Part shown: one piece after another, positions 54,242-63,491 of the stretch | Numbering within the stretch: position 1 is the stretch's first letter | Layout: every line of letters starts with the position of its first letter | Source of the DNA: Myxococcales bacterium | Lineage (GTDB): Bacteria; Myxococcota_A; Polyangia; Palsa-1104 | NCBI GenBank assembly: GCA_003170275.1 | Contig: PNAM01000079.1 | Span: 79,147-143,146, forward strand | Length of the DNA stretch: 64,000 nt | Direction of reading: 5' to 3' | Translations under genes and position numbers: made by a program | The notes under the pieces: generated by a model | What the model saw: the letters and a program-made list of their open reading frames with translations, nothing else | What the model was told of the DNA's origin: nothing | The model's database searches: none

Positions 54242-55636
54242 ATGATGACTGCCCGCCGCCTCCTGTTCCTTCTCGTAGGCATGGCGGGAGCGGCGGTGTT
54301 GTGGTTCCCCGGGCAGGCCTACTCGATCGAGCGCTTCGACTGCCCGAACTGGCCGTCGCCGTCGGCGGGGCTGCCGTACCAGGCGCTGGTGCTGCTGGGC
54401 GTGGTGCTCTCGAGCGTGGCGTGGCTGGGGCTGGTCCGCGAGCGCGCGCAGAAGCTGTCGCACGTGCTGTGGATGGGCGCGGCGCTGCACGCGGTGGCGC
54501 TGATCGTGCCGTGCTTCCTGTCGCAAGATCCGCTGTTCTACGCGGCGATCGGGCGCGCGATCGCCAAGTACCACGCGAACCCGTACACGCTGCGCATCGG
54601 CGACGCGCTGCCCGCCGGCGATCCGTTCCTGGCGGCGATGCCCGGCGTGTGGAAGCTGGGCACCAGCGCGTACTCGCCGGGGTTCCACGGCGTCGCGTGG
54701 CTGGTGGCGCGGTTGGCGGGGGACGACCTGCACCTGGCGCTCAAGCTGTTCCAGGTCGTGGGCCTGTTGTCGATGCTGGCCACCGCCGCCATAGCCGGCG
54801 TGGCCGCGCGTGACGGACGGGCGGCGGCGCTGGTGGTGTTCTCGCCGCTGGCGGTGATCGAGGGAACGATCGGCGCGCACAACGACGGGCTGGTCGCGGT
54901 GGGCGTGGCGCTGTTCGCGCTGTCGCTGGCGCGGCGCCGGCCGGTGCTGGGGCTGGGCGCGGCGATAGGCGGGCTGGCGATCAAGGCGTCGGCGGTGCTG
55001 CTGGCGGCGATGTACTCGATGACCCTCGCGTTCACCTTCGCGCGCGAGCGACTGCGCGGGCGACGCGGCGTGTACCTGGCGCTCGCGCTGGTCGCGGCCG
55101 CCGCGATCGCGCTGGCGCTGCCGCTGCTCCGCCGCGTGACGCAGGTGATCGGCTCGCCCGACCAGATCGACTTCTGCACCTCGTTCAGCGCCGAGTGCGC
55201 GATGCGCTTCGGCCTGCGCTGGATCTTTCAACTGGGAATGGCGGCGTGGCTGGTCGGCATCGCCTTCCGCATCGCCGGGCTCGGGCTGTTGGTGTGGACC
55301 GCCTGGCGCGCCAGCCGCGACGGCAACGTGCTCGGGTGGGCGGCGGCCATGCTGTTCGCCTACTTCCTCTACTTCTCCGGCCAGTCCGAGTGCTGGTACT
55401 GGCTGCCGCTCTTGCCGCTGCTCTCCTTCGCCGATCCGCGCCTCCAGCCCGCCATGCTCGCGGTGTGCATCGTCAGCGTCGCGACCTACCCCGTCCACCT
55501 GATGTTCACCTGCGGCGACGTGCAGGGCATGCCCATGTGGCAGCGCATCCTCGGCAACGCCGCCGAAGAAATCTCCCTCAACGTCCCCACCACCTGGCTC
55601 CTGTGGCGCGGGCTATCGCGGCGCGTAGACGTGTAG
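54242..55636 (+). CDS. GT-C/GT87-like membrane mannosyltransferase
   Basis: 464 residues with about 11 membrane helices, starting right after the TAG of the deacetylase gene. Family-like loop FLSQDPLFYAAIGRAIAKYHANPY (Asp in the first large loop) and IEGTIGAHNDGLVAVGVALF. Similar to polyprenyl-phosphate-dependent alpha-mannosyltransferases (MptB type). Likely works with the deacetylase on one glycan. Convergent overlap of 24 bases with the next gene. Confidence 0.75.
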   Translation: MMTARRLLFLLVGMAGAAVLWFPGQAYSIERFDCPNWPSPSAGLPYQALVLLGVVLSSVAWLGLVRERAQKLSHVLWMGAALHAVALIVPCFLSQDPLFYAAIGRAIAKYHANPYTLRIGDALPAGDPFLAAMPGVWKLGTSAYSPGFHGVAWLVARLAGDDLHLALKLFQVVGLLSMLATAAIAGVAARDGRAAALVVFSPLAVIEGTIGAHNDGLVAVGVALFALSLARRRPVLGLGAAIGGLAIKASAVLLAAMYSMTLAFTFARERLRGRRGVYLALALVAAAAIALALPLLRRVTQVIGSPDQIDFCTSFSAECAMRFGLRWIFQLGMAAWLVGIAFRIAGLGLLVWTAWRASRDGNVLGWAAAMLFAYFLYFSGQSECWYWLPLLPLLSFADPRLQPAMLAVCIVSVATYPVHLMFTCGDVQGMPMWQRILGNAAEEISLNVPTTWLLWRGLSRRVDV

Positions 55637-56998
55637 GGCGCCGGACTGCGAGACCAGGCGGTAGTGGGCGCGTAGGGCGTCGAGCTCGGCGGCGGTGAAG
55701 CGATCGCGGTGCAGGAAGTTGTTGGCGGCGGGCTCTTCGAGGGTGAAATCGAGGAGCACGCGCGCGACCTCGCCGTGCTCGAACGCGCGCACCAGCGGCG
55801 CGGCGTCCCAGCGGCCGGCGTAGGAGAGCTGGGTGGCGAGGTAGGGGATGGCGATCGGTTCCTTGCCGGCGCCCAGCGCGGGGAGCCACGCCTGCTCGGC
55901 GAACACCGTGCCGGAGACGCCGGCGAGCGCCGCTCGCGCACCGGAGAGCTCGAGCTTCGAGGCGGGCAGCGCGAACGCGAGGAGAACGATCACCCAGACG
56001 GTGGTCTCGGCGAGCGCCAGCGCGAGGTGCGCGTACAACAGGCGCACCGGCGCGCCCGCGGAGACGGCGACCGCGACCACCACTACCAGCGCGGCGAAGA
56101 ACTCGAGCAGGTAGTTCGCGCTCGAGCCGGTGCGGCCGAGCGCCAGCCACCACAGCGCACCGAGCGCGAGCACCGCGCCCCACGGCCCGAGCACCTGGCG
56201 CGCCTCGGGCGAGAAGCGGTCGCGATGGCGCCACGCCCAGATCGCGATCGCCACGCCGAACATCGACGGGGCAACGGCCTCGCCGAGGTAGCGCAGGAAG
56301 GTGATCAGCTTCCAACCGGCGATCGACCACATCACCAGCGGCTCGAACAGGTGCAGCGCGAAGATGCTCGCGCCCAAAAGCAGCGCGGTGGTGAGCGCGA
56401 GCACGATGCCGTTGCGGGTCTCGCGCCACAGCGCCCACAGGATCACGCCGCCCGGCAGCACGATCAGGTTGTGCTTGGCGAGCAGCGAGGCGGTGAACGC
56501 GATCGCGGCGAGCATCGGCCAGCCGCGCACGCGCCGCGCGGCGAGCGTGACCCCGACCGCGCCCAGGCCGAGCGCCAGCGAATCGGCGCGGCACACCACC
56601 GCGTGATAGCCGGGCTGGCAGGTGGCGGCGAACAGCAGCGCGGCGAGCACGCCGGTGCGGCGCGAGCGGGTGGCGCCTGCCACCGACACGCCGATCATCG
56701 CCATCGCCAGGAGAAAACCGGCCAGCGACACCAGCCGCCCGACCGGCAGGATCGCCGCGTCCGACGGCGCCAGCCAGGCGACGAGGTGGAGCTGCAGGGG
56801 CGGATAGTTGCTCGAGAGCAGCGGCAGCTCGCCGAGCGGCCGGTACAGATCGCGGCCGTGGCGCAACAGCCAGATCCACACCGCGGTGTCGCCCTCGGCG
56901 TAGTCGAACGCGGCCGGGCAGCCCACCGCGCACACCCAGAACAGCGCCATCACGCAGGCACCGGCGACCATCAGCGCGACGGCGGGCTTGCGGTTCAT
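55613..56998 (-). CDS. GT-C-like membrane glycosyltransferase
   Basis: 461 residues, about ten membrane helices. First loop FDYAEGDTAVWIWLLRHGRDLYRP followed by SSNYPPLQLHLVAWL resembles the acceptor loop of GT39/GT83 proteins, with Glu and Asp as possible catalytic residues. The tail is a small soluble domain (GEVARVLLDFTLEE). One base separates it from the stop of the MMPL gene, which is transcribed just upstream on the same strand. Confidence 0.7.
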   Translation of the reverse strand: MNRKPAVALMVAGACVMALFWVCAVGCPAAFDYAEGDTAVWIWLLRHGRDLYRPLGELPLLSSNYPPLQLHLVAWLAPSDAAILPVGRLVSLAGFLLAMAMIGVSVAGATRSRRTGVLAALLFAATCQPGYHAVVCRADSLALGLGAVGVTLAARRVRGWPMLAAIAFTASLLAKHNLIVLPGGVILWALWRETRNGIVLALTTALLLGASIFALHLFEPLVMWSIAGWKLITFLRYLGEAVAPSMFGVAIAIWAWRHRDRFSPEARQVLGPWGAVLALGALWWLALGRTGSSANYLLEFFAALVVVVAVAVSAGAPVRLLYAHLALALAETTVWVIVLLAFALPASKLELSGARAALAGVSGTVFAEQAWLPALGAGKEPIAIPYLATQLSYAGRWDAAPLVRAFEHGEVARVLLDFTLEEPAANNFLHRDRFTAAELDALRAHYRLVSQSGALHVYAPR

Positions 56999-56999
56999 T

Positions 57000-59486
57000 T
57001 CAGCTGGAGGACGACGACGGCTTGGCGCGGCGCTTGCGCAAGAGCTGCACGATGGCCGGGAGCGCGATCAGCGCCGCCGCCAGGCAGGTCACCTCGCCGA
57101 TGTCGGCGAGCAGGCCGAACGAGCGCAGCGCGGCGTTGTGCGACATGAGCAGCGAGCTGTAGCCGATGATGGTAGTCATGGAGCACAGCGCCACCGCCGA
57201 GCCGGTGTCGGCGATCACCGGCGTGATCTTGTCGATGCCTTCGGCGCGCAGGCGGGCCCAGATGTTGGCCGCGTAGTCGGCGCCCACGCCGAGCGTGATC
57301 GGCAGCCCGACGAAGTTCATGAAGTTGATCTTGAGCTTGAGCGTCCCGAGGATGCCGCCCAGCCAGACGATGCCGATGAACAGCGAGATCAGCACCGGCC
57401 CGGCGCCGAACAGCCCGAAGGCGACCAGCACCAGCGCGGTCACGCCCACCAGCGCGGCGAGCATCACGCGCGGCCCGTCGGCGATGATGGTCTCGAGCAT
57501 GCCGGCGAAGACGGTCGCCGCCGACATCGCGGTCCAAGACTTGCCGAGCGCCTCGACCTTGAGCGCCTTGGACATGCGCAACAGGTCGTGGCCGTTCCAG
57601 TCGTAGTAGGTCGCGTGATCGGCGTCGATGCCCACCAGCCGCCCGAGTACGCCGTCGGTCTCGGTGAACGCCTCGCGCACCTGGCGCGGCAGATCGTCGG
57701 TGGTGAGCGTGCGCAGGTAGTCGGGCGGCCGCCACGCCTGCACCTCGGCCAGCTCGTCCTTGTCCATGATCGACTTGTGCTTGTCGATCTTGGCGCGGAT
57801 GCGGTTCAGCATCGCCAGCTTTTCGGCCTGATCCTTGGGCAGCGTCGACGAGACCGTGCGCACCTCCTTGAGCACGTGCGCGGGGCCCTGGGCCTCGTCT
57901 TGCTTCTTCATCGCCGCGGCCACCGCGTCGGCTTGATCGGGGCTATCGACCAGCAGCACGCCGTTGTTGCCGATGTAGCCGGCGCCGACGTCGCCCATCC
58001 CGAGCAGCTCCATGCGACCCCAAAGCCGATCCGACGGCGTCGCGTCGGTGCGCAACTTGAGGAAGTCCCACTCGAGCGGATCCTTGACGTAGCTGACCAG
58101 CGGCCCGATCGCCGCGCCGAGACACAAGAGCGTGAGCAGCGCGGGGAGCAGCGGGCGCTTCTCCGACAGCCGCCCGACGAACGCGAACGGCCGCCGCCAC
58201 AGGTTGCCGCGCGGCGTGAGGATGCCAGGCGCCAGCCGCTCGCCGAAGATCACCATCGGCGGCACCAGCAGGAAGGTGAACAGCCACACCAGCAGCATGC
58301 CGGCGCCGCCGAGCAGGCCGAACTGATTGAAGCCGCGGAAGCTGGTGAGCAGCAGGCACCCGTAGGCGATCGAGGCCGCACCCATCGCGGTCAGCGTGCC
58401 GAGCAGCGCCTCGGACATGGCGATGGCGAGCGCCTGCGGAACGGCCAGCCCGCGCCGCCGCTCCTCGCCGTAGCGCGCGAGCAGCACGATCGGCGTGTTG
58501 ATGCCGTTGCCGAGGATGATCGAGATCAGGAACGCGGTGTTGATGTTGAGGTAGTGGATGGTGACCGACGCCAGCGTCAGCGCGAGCAGGAGCCCGAGCA
58601 CCGCGGGCGCGCCGATCACCAGGATCAGCGCGAAGCGCCGGAAGTAGAGGAAGATCGCCAGCAGCACCAGCGTCGAGCACAGCACGGTGGCGATGGTGAG
58701 ATCCTCGCGGATGCCGTTCTGCATGTCGATCGCCTGCGCGATGCCGCCGGTGAACTCGACCACCATCTTCGGGTTGAACTTGTGCGGATCGAGCCGCGCC
58801 ACCAGCGTCTGCACCGCCTCGAGCGTGTCGCGATCGCCCTTGGTCGCCAGCCCGCCGAGGCGCCGCCACATCATGATGCCGAGGAAGTGCTGGCCTTCGG
58901 CGGTGTTCTCGAAGTAGCTCGAGTCCTTGCGCACCGGCAGCTTCTTGTTGAGCTTCTCGCGCAGCTCCTTGAGCTCGGCGTCGGGATCGCCCTCGAGATC
59001 CACCACCAGCGGGGAGGAGCGCTTGGCGATGATGCGGTCGAGCAGCTCCTCGGCGTGCGCCGTGTCCGAGCTCTCCGCGTAGAGCCACTTCCACTTGGCG
59101 GCGTATTCGGGGATCTCGGTCTCGGGCTTCCACTGGATCTCCGAGAAGGCCTCGGGGATCATCTTGGCCAGCTCCGGACGCAGCGCCTCGGCGAACGCGT
59201 GGTTGGCGTTCTCGTCGGGGCTGTGCACGATCATGACCAGGTTGGTGGCGCTCTTTTGATGGCCGGCGATGCGCCGCAGCGCCAGCACCGCGGGGTGCTC
59301 GTCGGGGAGCAGCTCGGTGTAGTCGGTGTGCAGCTCGAGCTTGAGCGACATGTGCAGCGCGCCCGCGCACACCAGCGCCAGCACCCCGAGGATCAAGAGC
59401 GTGTGGCGCTCGGCGAACGCGACGTAGCGCGCGAACACGCGGTACGCGCGCGAACGTGGCATCTCGGTCAAGATACTTCCCGCCAT
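57000..59486 (-). CDS. RND/MMPL family transporter
   Basis: 828 residues with two repeats of a membrane helix, a large periplasmic loop and five helices. Typical RND features: LHTDYTELLPDEHPAVLAL in loop 1, ILGNGINTPIVLLARYGEERRRG and ITLGVGADYAANIWARLRAEG as the two amphipathic segments. This group includes HpnN-type and mycolate-type lipid exporters. Starts 18 bases inside the upstream LPG-synthase-like gene; ATG 59462 is an alternative. Together they suggest lipid transport. Confidence 0.88.
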   Translation of the reverse strand: MAGSILTEMPRSRAYRVFARYVAFAERHTLLILGVLALVCAGALHMSLKLELHTDYTELLPDEHPAVLALRRIAGHQKSATNLVMIVHSPDENANHAFAEALRPELAKMIPEAFSEIQWKPETEIPEYAAKWKWLYAESSDTAHAEELLDRIIAKRSSPLVVDLEGDPDAELKELREKLNKKLPVRKDSSYFENTAEGQHFLGIMMWRRLGGLATKGDRDTLEAVQTLVARLDPHKFNPKMVVEFTGGIAQAIDMQNGIREDLTIATVLCSTLVLLAIFLYFRRFALILVIGAPAVLGLLLALTLASVTIHYLNINTAFLISIILGNGINTPIVLLARYGEERRRGLAVPQALAIAMSEALLGTLTAMGAASIAYGCLLLTSFRGFNQFGLLGGAGMLLVWLFTFLLVPPMVIFGERLAPGILTPRGNLWRRPFAFVGRLSEKRPLLPALLTLLCLGAAIGPLVSYVKDPLEWDFLKLRTDATPSDRLWGRMELLGMGDVGAGYIGNNGVLLVDSPDQADAVAAAMKKQDEAQGPAHVLKEVRTVSSTLPKDQAEKLAMLNRIRAKIDKHKSIMDKDELAEVQAWRPPDYLRTLTTDDLPRQVREAFTETDGVLGRLVGIDADHATYYDWNGHDLLRMSKALKVEALGKSWTAMSAATVFAGMLETIIADGPRVMLAALVGVTALVLVAFGLFGAGPVLISLFIGIVWLGGILGTLKLKINFMNFVGLPITLGVGADYAANIWARLRAEGIDKITPVIADTGSAVALCSMTTIIGYSSLLMSHNAALRSFGLLADIGEVTCLAAALIALPAIVQLLRKRRAKPSSSSS

Positions 59487-60532
59487 TGACGTCGTAGCTC
59501 CCAGAGCCCGATCGCGGTCACGGGCACGAAGTGGGCGAGGTGATAGAGGATGGCGACCGCGAGCGCCCGCCCGTGATCGACGCCGAGCACGCCCATGGCG
59601 ATCACCAGGCCCGCCTCGACCACCCCGAACTGTCCGGGCGTGGACGGCAACAGGCCGGCGAGCCGTGCAACCAGTACGATGATGAACCACGAAGGGATCG
59701 GCAGCGCCACGCCGACCGCGGCCAACGCCAGGCCGACCGTCGCTGCGTTGGCGAAATCGTTGACGAACGAGCAGACCAGCGAGTACGCCCAGATGCGCGG
59801 CGAGCGAAGCAGGTACATCCCTTCGTGCAGCGTGCCGAGAAAGCCGCGCACTTGATGCATCAGCCCGTAGCCGTCCGCACGCTCGCGCGCCTGGTAGCGC
59901 CAGCCGATCACCATCACCGCGATCGCGCCGCCCGCGCCGGCGACGGCGAACAGGTACAGCGAGTAGCCCATCGCCGCCGGGAGCGTCGCGACCGCCGCGA
60001 CCACGCCGATCTCGAGCCCGAGGCCGAGCGCGTCGATCACCTTCTCGACCACCTGCGCGGCGACCAGGCCACCGACGGTGTAGCCGTAGCGGCGCTTGAG
60101 GTGGACGGTGCGCAACACCTCGGCCGCGGGCGCCGGGAGCAGATGGTGCGCGGCGCTCGACGCCAGGTAGATCGACGTCATCGACCAGAAGCCGACGCCC
60201 GCCTTGGGAGTCGGCAGCGGGCGCACCAGCAGCCACAGCCGCATGCTGCACGGGATCATGCACAAGGTGACCGCCACCAGGCTGGCCAGCGCGACGAAGC
60301 GCAGATCCGCCGCGCGCAGCGCCTCGCCGAACGCGTGCAGGTCGACGGTGCGCGCCGCCAGCCAGAGCAGCCCGGCGATCAGCGCGAGGCTGAAGGTCCA
60401 GCGCAGCACCGTCCGACCCCGCCGCGCGGAGTGTGGAATTTCCGACGCCGCGGTCACATCTGACGACGCAGAAGCTACGAGTTTGGTGTCACCCATGAGG
60501 GTCGGGGCATTGGCGAGCAACAATCGGTCCAT
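59468..60532 (-). CDS. Lysylphosphatidylglycerol synthase membrane-domain protein (UPF0104)
   Basis: 354 residues with about eight membrane helices. Family features: LLPAPAAEVLRTVHLKRRYGY, VEKVIDALGLGLEIG and LLPSTPGQFGVVEAGL. This is the flippase half of MprF without the aminoacyl transferase. An in-frame second ATG (M13) could be the true start. Such proteins often sit with glycolipid or hopanoid genes. Confidence 0.88.
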   Translation of the reverse strand: MDRLLLANAPTLMGDTKLVASASSDVTAASEIPHSARRGRTVLRWTFSLALIAGLLWLAARTVDLHAFGEALRAADLRFVALASLVAVTLCMIPCSMRLWLLVRPLPTPKAGVGFWSMTSIYLASSAAHHLLPAPAAEVLRTVHLKRRYGYTVGGLVAAQVVEKVIDALGLGLEIGVVAAVATLPAAMGYSLYLFAVAGAGGAIAVMVIGWRYQARERADGYGLMHQVRGFLGTLHEGMYLLRSPRIWAYSLVCSFVNDFANAATVGLALAAVGVALPIPSWFIIVLVARLAGLLPSTPGQFGVVEAGLVIAMGVLGVDHGRALAVAILYHLAHFVPVTAIGLWELRRQWREVS

Positions 60533-60617
60533 TTCTTATACCCGCGATACCCCGGGCACCAGAATTAAAAAAGTGACTTGCGGCACGAGGGGATGACCCT
60601 GACAATGCGCCCCGCTC

Positions 60618-61760
60618 ATGGTCACGGTCGACGAGGTTGTGGACGAAGCGGAATTCGCCGCGCTCGAGACGGAATGGCAGGCGCTGATCGACCGCGCCGG
60701 CTCGGCCACGCCGTTCCAGAGCTGGGAGTGGCTGTCGACCTGGTGGAAGCACCACGGCGCGGGCAAGTTGTGGGTGCTGGTCGCGCGCGTGGAAGGCGCC
60801 ATGGTCGGTTTGATGCCGCTGGTGGTGACCCGCTACAGAGGATCGCCACTGCGCCAGGTGCGCTGGATGGGCGCCCCCTTGTCGGACTACCAGGACCTGA
60901 TCGCCGACGACGCGCACCAGGCGCTCTGCGCGCAAGCCTTCCTGGACCACCTGGCGGCCCAGCGAGATCGCTGGGACCTGTGTGACCTCAACGACTTGCG
61001 CGAGGGCGCGGCGCTGACGGGGGCGGCTTCGAAGGAGCTCCGCGCGCAGCTCGTGTTTCATCGCAAGTGCCCGGTGATCAAGCTGGGCAGCGAGTGGGAC
61101 GCGTACCTCAAGACGCTCGGAAAGAACACCCGCGCCAACGTCGGGCGGCGGCGGCGCCAGCTCGAGAAGGCGTTCCGCACCGAGCTCGAGACCGTCGAGG
61201 GCGACGCGCTGCCCGGCGCGATGGAGGATCTGTTTCGCCTGCACAACCGTCGCTGGCGGCGGCGCGGCGCGATGGGCGCGTTCGCCGGTAAGCGCATGCA
61301 GGCGTTCCACCACGAGGTCGCGCAAAAGTTTCTCGCGCGCGGCTGGCTCAAGCTGCACCGCATGCGGCTCGACGGCGAGGCGCGCGCAGCGTTCTACTGC
61401 TTTCAGCTCAACGGCCGCGTCTACTACTACCTGAGCGGGTTCGACCACACCGTCGGCAAGTTCAGCCCGGGCAACGTGATGATGGGCTACGCGATTGAGC
61501 GGGCGATCGCCGACGGGGCGCGCGAATTCGACCTCTTGCGCGGCGACGAGAGCTACAAGTACATGTGGAAGGCCGAAGATCGTTCGACGCAGCGCCTGGT
61601 GATCGGCCACGGCACCCTCCGCTCGCGGATCGCGGTCGGCGGGCACCGCTTCGAGCGCTGGGTCGAGCACGAGGGGCTCAAGGTGCAGCGGCGCCTGTGG
61701 GGGCGCAAGGAGGCGGAACGCGCCGAACCTGCTAGACTTCCCGAACCTGATGGGAACTAG
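60618..61760 (+). CDS. CelD/FemAB-like GNAT acyltransferase
   Basis: 380 residues of the BioF2-like double GNAT fold: TPFQSWEWLSTWWKHHG near residue 35, KNTRANVGRRRRQLEK in the middle and FDLLRGDESYKYMWKAEDRST near the end. The family (cellulose biosynthesis CelD/BcsL) works with exopolysaccharide or lipid modification. It overlaps the next gene by 11 bases. Confidence 0.82.
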   Translation: MVTVDEVVDEAEFAALETEWQALIDRAGSATPFQSWEWLSTWWKHHGAGKLWVLVARVEGAMVGLMPLVVTRYRGSPLRQVRWMGAPLSDYQDLIADDAHQALCAQAFLDHLAAQRDRWDLCDLNDLREGAALTGAASKELRAQLVFHRKCPVIKLGSEWDAYLKTLGKNTRANVGRRRRQLEKAFRTELETVEGDALPGAMEDLFRLHNRRWRRRGAMGAFAGKRMQAFHHEVAQKFLARGWLKLHRMRLDGEARAAFYCFQLNGRVYYYLSGFDHTVGKFSPGNVMMGYAIERAIADGAREFDLLRGDESYKYMWKAEDRSTQRLVIGHGTLRSRIAVGGHRFERWVEHEGLKVQRRLWGRKEAERAEPARLPEPDGN

Positions 61761-62952
61761 CCGGATCTGCCTCGCCCTGGCGTTCTTCGCGAGCGGATCC
61801 GCGTTCGCCGAAGCGAAGCCTGCGCCGCTCCAGACGCTGCCGGCCGACAAGCTGCAAGCGCTGGCGCCGCTGTTGCGCTCGAACGATCTCGCGCTGATCG
61901 AGTCGGGCGACAAGGGCGTGATGAAGCAGCTCACCACCGTGACGCTGGTGGCGGCGCCGGCGGCCGAGGTGCGCGACGTGGTGATCCACCCGGAGCGCTA
62001 CGGCCAGTTCGTGCGCAACATGAAGGAGTCGACGGTCAAGCCGGAGCCGGGCGGCACGCTGTTCCACTCCTACGCGATCAACTACACCATCTACACCGTC
62101 GACGGTCGCCATCGCTACGTGTTCGACAAGGAAGGCGCGGGCGGCGGGCCGCCGGCGGTCGAGATGTACGATCCCGACTCCAACGGCGTGCGCCACTATC
62201 GCTGGGAGTTTCTCCCCGTCGGCTCGGCGACGCTGCTGGTGCTGTACGGCTTCACGGTGGTGCCGCGCGACGGCTTCATGTCCAAGTTCCTCAACCAGGC
62301 GCCGTCGCTGGAGTACGGCCTGGCGCTGATCCCGCAGCTCACGCTCGCGCTGGCGGTCAAGGAGCGCACCGTCGCGCTGCGCGGCGGCAAGCGGGAGGCG
62401 CTGCCGTCGGGCGATCCGGGCAGCTACGACTTTCTCCTCGACCGCGGCACGGTCGCGCTGTTGCGCACGGCGGCGGGCCGGCTCTCGGACATCAGCCTGA
62501 TCGATCGCACCACCGCCAAGCCCGACGCGCTGGTCAAGGTCGCGAGCGAGCCGATCCACTGGGCGAACTTCATGCCCACCATCCATCGCTCGACCCCGCT
62601 CGGCAACGTTCAGGGCATGTCGGGCGTGGAGCTCGAGCAGTCGCTGCCGCTGATGAGCTGGACCAGCACGTTCGCGTACAAGTCCGAGCCGGGCGCGGTG
62701 GACCTGTTCGGGGTGAGCGGCGATCTGCACGGCACGCGCTTCCGCTGGGACGTGCGCGCGCGCGACGCCACCCACTCGGAGCTGGTGCTGCGCGCGATCC
62801 AGCACTACGAGCAGGGCAGCATGGTGGTGCACGAGCTGTACAAGCTCGAGCCGCTGTTCGAATACGGCGTGGACGTCGGGCTCGGGCTGGTGCAGCTGCA
62901 GGCCGTGCGGGCGCGCGCCGAGCAGCTCACCACCAGCCGCGCCACGCGCTGA
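61750..62952 (+). CDS. Exported SRPBCC-fold (START-like) protein, two domains
   Basis: 400 residues. Signal peptide (ICLALAFFASGSAFA). Two START-like halves: VTLVAAPAAEVRDVVIHPERYGQFVRNM (first) and KVASEPIHWANFMPTIHR followed by WTSTFAYKSEPGAVDLFGV (second). These folds bind hydrophobic ligands. With the acyltransferase it may handle an exported lipid. No metal or catalytic motif is seen. Confidence 0.72.
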   Translation: MGTSRICLALAFFASGSAFAEAKPAPLQTLPADKLQALAPLLRSNDLALIESGDKGVMKQLTTVTLVAAPAAEVRDVVIHPERYGQFVRNMKESTVKPEPGGTLFHSYAINYTIYTVDGRHRYVFDKEGAGGGPPAVEMYDPDSNGVRHYRWEFLPVGSATLLVLYGFTVVPRDGFMSKFLNQAPSLEYGLALIPQLTLALAVKERTVALRGGKREALPSGDPGSYDFLLDRGTVALLRTAAGRLSDISLIDRTTAKPDALVKVASEPIHWANFMPTIHRSTPLGNVQGMSGVELEQSLPLMSWTSTFAYKSEPGAVDLFGVSGDLHGTRFRWDVRARDATHSELVLRAIQHYEQGSMVVHELYKLEPLFEYGVDVGLGLVQLQAVRARAEQLTTSRATR

Positions 62953-62977
62953 GCGCCCCGACGGGTGTCGACGGACC

Positions 62978-63006
62978 TTGACAGGCGCCCGGCCACCGTC
63001 TAGTTT
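62978..63006 (+). promoter_or_regulatory. Promoter of tRNA-Leu(CAG)
   Basis: TTGACA (62978-62983), a 17-base spacer and TAGTTT (63001-63006), 12 bases before the tRNA. Perfect -35 box and a fair -10 box. Confidence 0.7.
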
Positions 63007-63018
63007 TCTCCCGCTCTA

Positions 63019-63103
63019 GCGAAAGTGGCGGAACTGGCAGACGCGCAGGATTCAGGATCCTGTGGGTAAAACCGTGAGGGTTCGACTCCCTTCTTTCGCA
63101 CCA
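63019..63103 (+). tRNA. tRNA-Leu(CAG)
   Basis: Acceptor stem GCGAAAG with CTTTCGC, anticodon loop TTCAGGA (anticodon CAG) closed by CAGGA/TCCTG, long variable arm, T arm GAGGGTTCGACTCCC, and an encoded CCA at 63101-63103. The 3' end is a likely attachment site for the integrated element that follows. Confidence 0.95.
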
Positions 63104-63148
63104 GCTTGGAACTGTTCAGCTAATCTCCGATTTCCGAACTACCATCTA

Positions 63149-63413
63149 CTACCCTTTGGGCACCAGCTCCTGCGTTGATGCCCATCTGCTGCCCAAATTC
63201 TTCCGGAACCTTCTCCCGCTAGGAGCCAGGTGCGCGTACCGCAGCGTCGTCATCAGATCCGTGTGCCCGAGCAGCTCCTTGACCTCCTGAAGACTCCGCC
63301 CAGCCATTAGCATCTGCGAGGCGAACGTGTGCCGCAGCATCCGCCACGAGGTACGCCGAACTCCTGCCTTCTTGCACGCACGCCGAGCAGCTTGCGGAGT
63401 TTCCAGATCGCTT
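63149..63413 (-). pseudogene. Tyrosine recombinase (integrase) remnant
   Basis: About 87 codons of the C-terminal catalytic region: WRMLRHTFASQMLMAG, LQEVKELLGHTDLM and LRYAHLAP, which include the H-x-x-R-like box, the second His and the tyrosine nucleophile region. A stop (63414-63416) closes the frame upstream and no N-terminal part is found, so the gene is truncated; an internal ATG at 63340 would give only 63 residues. It ends 46 bases from the tRNA-Leu 3' end. Confidence 0.75.
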
Positions 63414-63491
63414 CAACGCACTTTTTGGCGATCGAGGCTGGATCGCCCACGAGACAATGAACATGGAGCAGAGAAGTTCCTCGCTGATTCC